A stretch of 64,000 bases of DNA from Paraburkholderia diazotrophica (GTDB taxonomy: Bacteria; Pseudomonadota; Gammaproteobacteria; Burkholderiales; Burkholderiaceae). The first letter of the stretch is position 1. Each line of letters begins with the position of its first letter. Position numbers and translations under genes: made by a program. Below the pieces are notes generated by a model that worked only from the letters and a program-made list of their open reading frames with translations, searched no databases and was not told the DNA's origin. Below, in pieces: positions 63,147-64,000 of the stretch. Location of the stretch: positions 62,001 to 126,000 of the forward strand of contig NZ_FNYE01000016.1 in the NCBI RefSeq assembly GCF_900108945.1. The letters run 5' to 3'.

Positions 63147-64000
63147 TCAGCTGATCCGCTTCGCCAGTTCAGCTGCCTTGCCGATGTACGATGCGGGCGT
63201 CATCGCGAGCAGACGTTCCTTCGCATCGGCTGGAATCGACAGGCCGTTGATGAACGTCTGCAGCGCCTCGCGCGTGATGCCCTTGCCGCGCGTCAGTTCC
63301 TTCAACTGCTCGTACGGGTTCTCGATGCCGAAACGGCGCATCACCGTTTGCACAGGCTCGGCGAGCACTTCCCACGTCGCATCGAGGTCTTCGTTCAGAC
63401 GCTGCGGATTCACTTCGAGCTTGTCGAGGCCGCGATTGAGCGCGTCATACGCAAGCAGCGCGTAGCCGAACGCGACGCCGATATTGCGCAGCACCGTCGA
63501 GTCCGTCAGGTCGCGCTGCCAGCGCGAAACGGGCAGCTTGTCGGCGAGATGGCGCAGCGTCGCGTTGGCGAGGCCCAAGTTGCCTTCCGAGTTTTCGAAG
63601 TCGATCGGGTTGACCTTGTGCGGCATCGTCGACGAGCCGATCTCGCCCGCCTTCGTCCTCTGCTTGAAGTAGCCCAGCGAAATGTAGCCCCACACGTCGC
63701 GGTCGAGATCGAGCAGGATCGTGTTTGCGCGCGCAACCGCATCGAACAGCTCGGCCATGTAGTCGTGCGGTTCGATCTGGATCGTGTACGGATTGAACGT
63801 CAGCTTCAGGCGCTGCTCGACGACTTGCTTCGAGAACGCTTCCCAGTCGAATTCCGGATACGCCGACAGATGCGCATTGAAGTTGCCGACGGCGCCGTTC
63901 ATCTTGCCGAGCAGCTCGACTTTCGCGATGCGCTCGATCGCGCGCGATAGCCGAGCCGCGACGTTCGCGATTTCCTTGCCGAGCGTGGTCGGGCTCGCGG
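63147..64000 (-). CDS. purB: Adenylosuccinate lyase (C-terminal part, cut by window edge)
   Basis: About 285 codons of the C-terminal part are present, beginning at ...SPTTLGKEIANVAARL and containing the lyase signature SSTMPHKVNPIDFEN. The enzyme acts twice in purine synthesis, on SAICAR and on adenylosuccinate. The N-terminal part, with the remaining active-site residues, lies beyond base 64000. It converges with gntK. Confidence 0.94.
   Translation of the reverse strand, partial: ASPTTLGKEIANVAARLSRAIERIAKVELLGKMNGAVGNFNAHLSAYPEFDWEAFSKQVVEQRLKLTFNPYTIQIEPHDYMAELFDAVARANTILLDLDRDVWGYISLGYFKQRTKAGEIGSSTMPHKVNPIDFENSEGNLGLANATLRHLADKLPVSRWQRDLTDSTVLRNIGVAFGYALLAYDALNRGLDKLEVNPQRLNEDLDATWEVLAEPVQTVMRRFGIENPYEQLKELTRGKGITREALQTFINGLSIPADAKERLLAMTPASYIGKAAELAKRIS

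Noticed and set aside
1..64000. tRNA, rRNA, CRISPR or insertion sequence
   Set aside because: No cloverleaf, rRNA-like block, regularly spaced repeats or transposase was seen on reading; this is not a substitute for a tRNA or IS search.

Overview
The window is a GC-rich, densely coded stretch of a betaproteobacterial chromosome. The gene content and order point to the Burkholderiaceae, most likely Burkholderia sensu lato (a Paraburkholderia-like organism). Supporting blocks are tlpA-aroQ-accB-accC-prmA-DUF3426-tpx-pfkB, mpl-yqiA-RNB-aroE-mtgA, leuS-lptE-holA-proA and a hexR/edd/eda/gntT/gntK locus. This assignment rests on protein recognition, not on a database search. No rRNA, tRNA, CRISPR array, IS element or prophage was seen.

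Layout. (1) 1-7901, minus strand: cell-envelope, fatty-acid and shikimate housekeeping genes (a thioredoxin-like lipid- or periplasm-facing protein, AroQ, both biotin subunits of acetyl-CoA carboxylase, PrmA, a zinc-ribbon membrane protein, thiol peroxidase, and a PfkB kinase cut by the window edge). (2) 8118-14037, plus strand: murein recycling (Mpl), a YqiA-type esterase, an RNB-domain nuclease, AroE and the MtgA transglycosylase, closed by a strong terminator. (3) 14115-14630: a small, relatively AT-rich outer-membrane protein gene. (4) 15184-25931: a sugar-acid catabolic cluster with an IclR regulator, KDGal kinase and KDPGal aldolase, two SDR dehydrogenases, an AraFGH-type ABC importer, an SMP-30 lactonase and an aldose epimerase. 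This fits oxidative use of D-galactose and/or L-arabinose; the sugar-acid dehydratase is not here. (5) 26116-34570: PyrF, PncC, PgpA, ThiL, malic enzyme, then a possible minus-strand small RNA beside a secreted RNase and barstar-like pair, then RsmE. (6) 35675-38809: transketolase and GAPDH. (7) 38918-42862: a GntR regulator facing a DctA-family carrier plus allantoicase and ureidoglycolate lyase, with three matching operator-like sites in the gap. (8) 42998-53426: Fur, BamE, DapB, ExbB/ExbD, LeuS, LptE, HolA, ProA and a HemJ-like protein. (9) 54057-56939: a trimeric autotransporter whose membrane anchor is missing. (10) 57223-63047: HexR, Edd, Eda, GntT and GntK (Entner-Doudoroff and gluconate use), with HexR-like sites inside both divergent promoters. 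(11) 63147-64000: the C-terminal part of PurB.

The points most worth a second look are: the autotransporter that lost its anchor, with only an out-of-frame remnant of the end left; a promoter-to-terminator transcription unit with no gene at about 32354-32546, crowded with AGATAA palindromes; the GntR operators around a textbook promoter for the ureide genes; the HexR-like boxes embedded in two promoters; and the RNase/barstar pair with two plausible inhibitor starts.
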